From Bacteroidota bacterium (GTDB lineage: Bacteria; Bacteroidota; Bacteroidia; Bacteroidales; F082): a stretch of 32,176 nucleotides of DNA. The DNA lies in the NCBI GenBank assembly GCA_023396415.1, contig JAEWWJ010000067.1, forward strand, positions 1 to 32,176. The letters run 5' to 3'. The notes below the pieces were generated by a model. The model was given only the letters and a program-made list of their open reading frames with translations. It had not been told where the DNA came from and made no database searches. Shown piece after piece: positions 30,244-32,176 of the stretch (positions are counted from its first letter, which is position 1; each line of letters opens with the position of its first letter). Position numbers and translations under genes: made by a program.

Positions 30244-32176
30244 ATGATTAAAATATACTCCTCACTTTTTGTATTTTTTATTTTGGCCTCAGTTCATGTT
30301 TTCGCACAGCCAAAGGCCACAAGATCCACTGATTTTGACTTCGCAGCATCTTTGATGTCATATACACAACATCCTGAGCTACTGCTGCCTGCCAAATTTT
30401 TTGACCGAGACTTACCAACTATGGTGGACAATTCTTTGTCGCCTTATTTTCGACCGATTTTTAACCAAACAGGTGCCTCTTGCGGACAGGCCTCGGGCAT
30501 TGGATATACTTTCACTTATGAAATGTGCCGCAAACGCGATGTGCCTGCCAACTTGGAAGAAAACCAATTTCCGTCGCACTTTTTATATAATTTCATGACC
30601 TATGACGGTTACTATGGCGTAAACTATTTGCACAGCCTGGAAATGGCAAAAATGGTGGGCAACCCTTCGGTTGCAACCTATGGAGGAATAGCCATTGATG
30701 ATGGAATTGTTTGGATTTCGGGCTATGAAAAATATTACGAGGCAATGACCAATAGGGTGGGAGCGATCAAAATGATAAGAACAGAAACTGTAGATGGTTT
30801 GATGAACTTGAAACATTGGCTGGCCCATCATCATGAGGAATCCGCGAGTGGCGGATTGGCTGCATTTGCCTCCGGCAGTCCTTATGGAATGATCAATATT
30901 CCACCGGATTCTCCCGAAGCAGGAAAAAAAATTATCAAGCAGTTTCCGGGTGCAGTGGCTACCCATGCCATGACCATCGTGGGATACAACGACAGTATAA
31001 GGGTGGATGTGAATGGCGATGGACAATATACCAACCACTTGGATGTCAATAATGACGGGAAAGTTGATCTCCAGGACTGGGAAATTGGGGCTTTTAAGGT
31101 AGCCAACACCTATGGCGATAGCTGGGGCGATGAGGGCTTTTTTTATATGATGTATCGGACGTTGGCTATGAATGAAGCGCATGGCGGGCTTTGGGGAAAT
31201 ATGGTGCATGTGATTGAGGCGAATGAGAATTATACCCCTAAAATAGCCCTCAAGGTTATTTTAAAACACAATTTACGCGAGCAAATCCGCATTTCGGCGG
31301 CAGTGGCTTCAGTGGTGGACAATGGAACGACCACGAAGCATATTCTCAATTTCCCGATTTTTAATTTTCAAGGTGGCAAGCATTTTATGCAAGGCGGAAC
31401 TTATAATGAGGCCAACAAAACCATCGAAATTGGTCTTGACATCACTCCATTGTTGAGTTACCTCGAAACCGATGCGCCTGCCGACTTCTATCTTGAAGTG
31501 GATGAAAACGACCCGCTTTCAGTTGGTGCAGGTGAAATGATCAGTTTTTCGTTAATGGATTATACCGGCGATCAACTTATTGAAATTGAATCTGATGAGC
31601 AAAATGTTGCGCTGAACAACAATTCACACAGCAGTTTTAGCATAAGGCATACTCCCACTTTCTACAAAGTGAAAATCCTAAGTGAGCAGATTCCTCTTTT
31701 TGATGCCGGTTTCATGTTAACTGCCGAAGGGGGCGAACAACCTTTTCATTGGGAGTTGCAATCGCCTTATCACCTCCAAGTTTTGAATCAGGATTTTCCT
31801 ATCGTTGAGGCCACACCACTTACAACCGTTGAACCCTATGACAAGTATGCTGTTCAAACACTCGACTTTGGGTTTCCTTTTTATGGTGAAACTTACGAAA
31901 AGGTGTATGTCAACAAAGCCGGTTTTATACTTTTCGAGCCTGATATTTTCCCTTGGAGGTACAACCGCGATACCTATCATCTGTTTCGTGAAATGAAAAA
32001 TATTTCCGCTTTTCTTTTTGCTCCCGTGATGTTTTACGAAGGCACCAAACAACCCGAAGGAATGTGGTACGAAGGCGACGAAACCCATGCTTCATTCCGA
32101 TGGAAACAATCTTTGAGCTATTATGACAATCATATTGGCGAAGGTGAATTTGCGGTGACCCTCTTTCCCGATGGCA
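30244..32176 (+). CDS. Secreted papain-like (C1A) cysteine peptidase, cut off by the window edge
   Basis: One frame of 644 codons from the ATG at 30244 to the window edge. A Sec signal (MIKIYSSLFVFFILASVHVFAQ) is followed by the catalytic domain. Its sites are Q75-TGAS-C80-GQ for the oxyanion Gln and nucleophile, H241 in ATHAMTIVGYND, and N288 in VANTYGDSWGDEGFF, matching papain's N-SWG-x-x-WG. Between His and Asn lie two dockerin/EF-hand-like loops, DVNGDGQY and DVNNDGKVDLQDWE (~255-280). After ~residue 330 come beta-sandwich-like segments, including FGFPFYGETYEKVYVNKAGF, like nidogen-type extracellular domains. Extracellular proteolysis is likely. A type IX secretion C-terminal domain, if any, would lie past the edge. 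Confidence 0.88.
   Translation, partial: MIKIYSSLFVFFILASVHVFAQPKATRSTDFDFAASLMSYTQHPELLLPAKFFDRDLPTMVDNSLSPYFRPIFNQTGASCGQASGIGYTFTYEMCRKRDVPANLEENQFPSHFLYNFMTYDGYYGVNYLHSLEMAKMVGNPSVATYGGIAIDDGIVWISGYEKYYEAMTNRVGAIKMIRTETVDGLMNLKHWLAHHHEESASGGLAAFASGSPYGMINIPPDSPEAGKKIIKQFPGAVATHAMTIVGYNDSIRVDVNGDGQYTNHLDVNNDGKVDLQDWEIGAFKVANTYGDSWGDEGFFYMMYRTLAMNEAHGGLWGNMVHVIEANENYTPKIALKVILKHNLREQIRISAAVASVVDNGTTTKHILNFPIFNFQGGKHFMQGGTYNEANKTIEIGLDITPLLSYLETDAPADFYLEVDENDPLSVGAGEMISFSLMDYTGDQLIEIESDEQNVALNNNSHSSFSIRHTPTFYKVKILSEQIPLFDAGFMLTAEGGEQPFHWELQSPYHLQVLNQDFPIVEATPLTTVEPYDKYAVQTLDFGFPFYGETYEKVYVNKAGFILFEPDIFPWRYNRDTYHLFREMKNISAFLFAPVMFYEGTKQPEGMWYEGDETHASFRWKQSLSYYDNHIGEGEFAVTLFPDG

Noticed and set aside
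1..32176. CRISPR array or prophage
   Set aside because: No regularly spaced 25-40 bp repeats with unique spacers and no structural phage genes were seen; the 21-bp repeat has only 6-base spacers.

Overview
The window looks like chromosomal DNA of a member of the Bacteroidota (Bacteroidetes). The evidence is a GldB-type lipoprotein, a Bacteroidota-type HU-related protein, a TonB-receptor-like barrel paired with a giant TPR protein, AT-rich leaders with almost no Shine-Dalgarno sequences, and repeated use of the phylum's TAnnTTTG -7 promoter element. I cannot name the genus. It is mostly ordinary core genome with an accessory-looking left end.

Layout. 1-3070: a tyrosine recombinase running off the left edge, a divergent small zinc-ribbon protein, a gene-poor 1.1 kb stretch with tandem repeats and coding remnants, then an HU-family gene with a long leader containing two mini-ORFs. 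3070-5630: an AT-rich repeat-bearing gap, lipoate-protein ligase, and a decayed REP-associated (IS200-like) transposase with its palindromic repeats inside and beside it. 5630-10650: YifB/ComM ATPase, GldB, a small outer-membrane barrel, tRNA-His(GTG) and PrmC. 10819-19249: eight minus-strand genes with tight spacing that form a probable operon: TetR regulator, cupin, a second divergent TetR-like protein, TolC, adaptor, RND pump, DUF2141 protein, and an outer-membrane protein resembling phospholipase A (OMPLA/PldA). 19512-24419: PiT phosphate transporter with a PhoU-like tail, a DUF1801 protein and GyrB. 24640-29355: TonB-receptor-like barrel and ~1000-residue TPR protein. 29556-29932: RNase P RNA. 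30244 to the right edge: a secreted papain-like protease with a calcium-loop insertion.

The most notable part is the efflux/phospholipase operon. Three copies of the palindromic motif GTTAGTGAAYRTTCA lie at the 5' ends of the first TetR gene, the second TetR gene and tolC. This suggests one TetR repressor controlling the whole cluster at several points. The presence of a candidate outer-membrane phospholipase in the same transcript suggests, as inference only, that the pump handles membrane-active lipids or fatty acids. The second theme is the RAYT pseudogene, which carries a perfect 28-bp copy of the same palindrome core that lies next to it.
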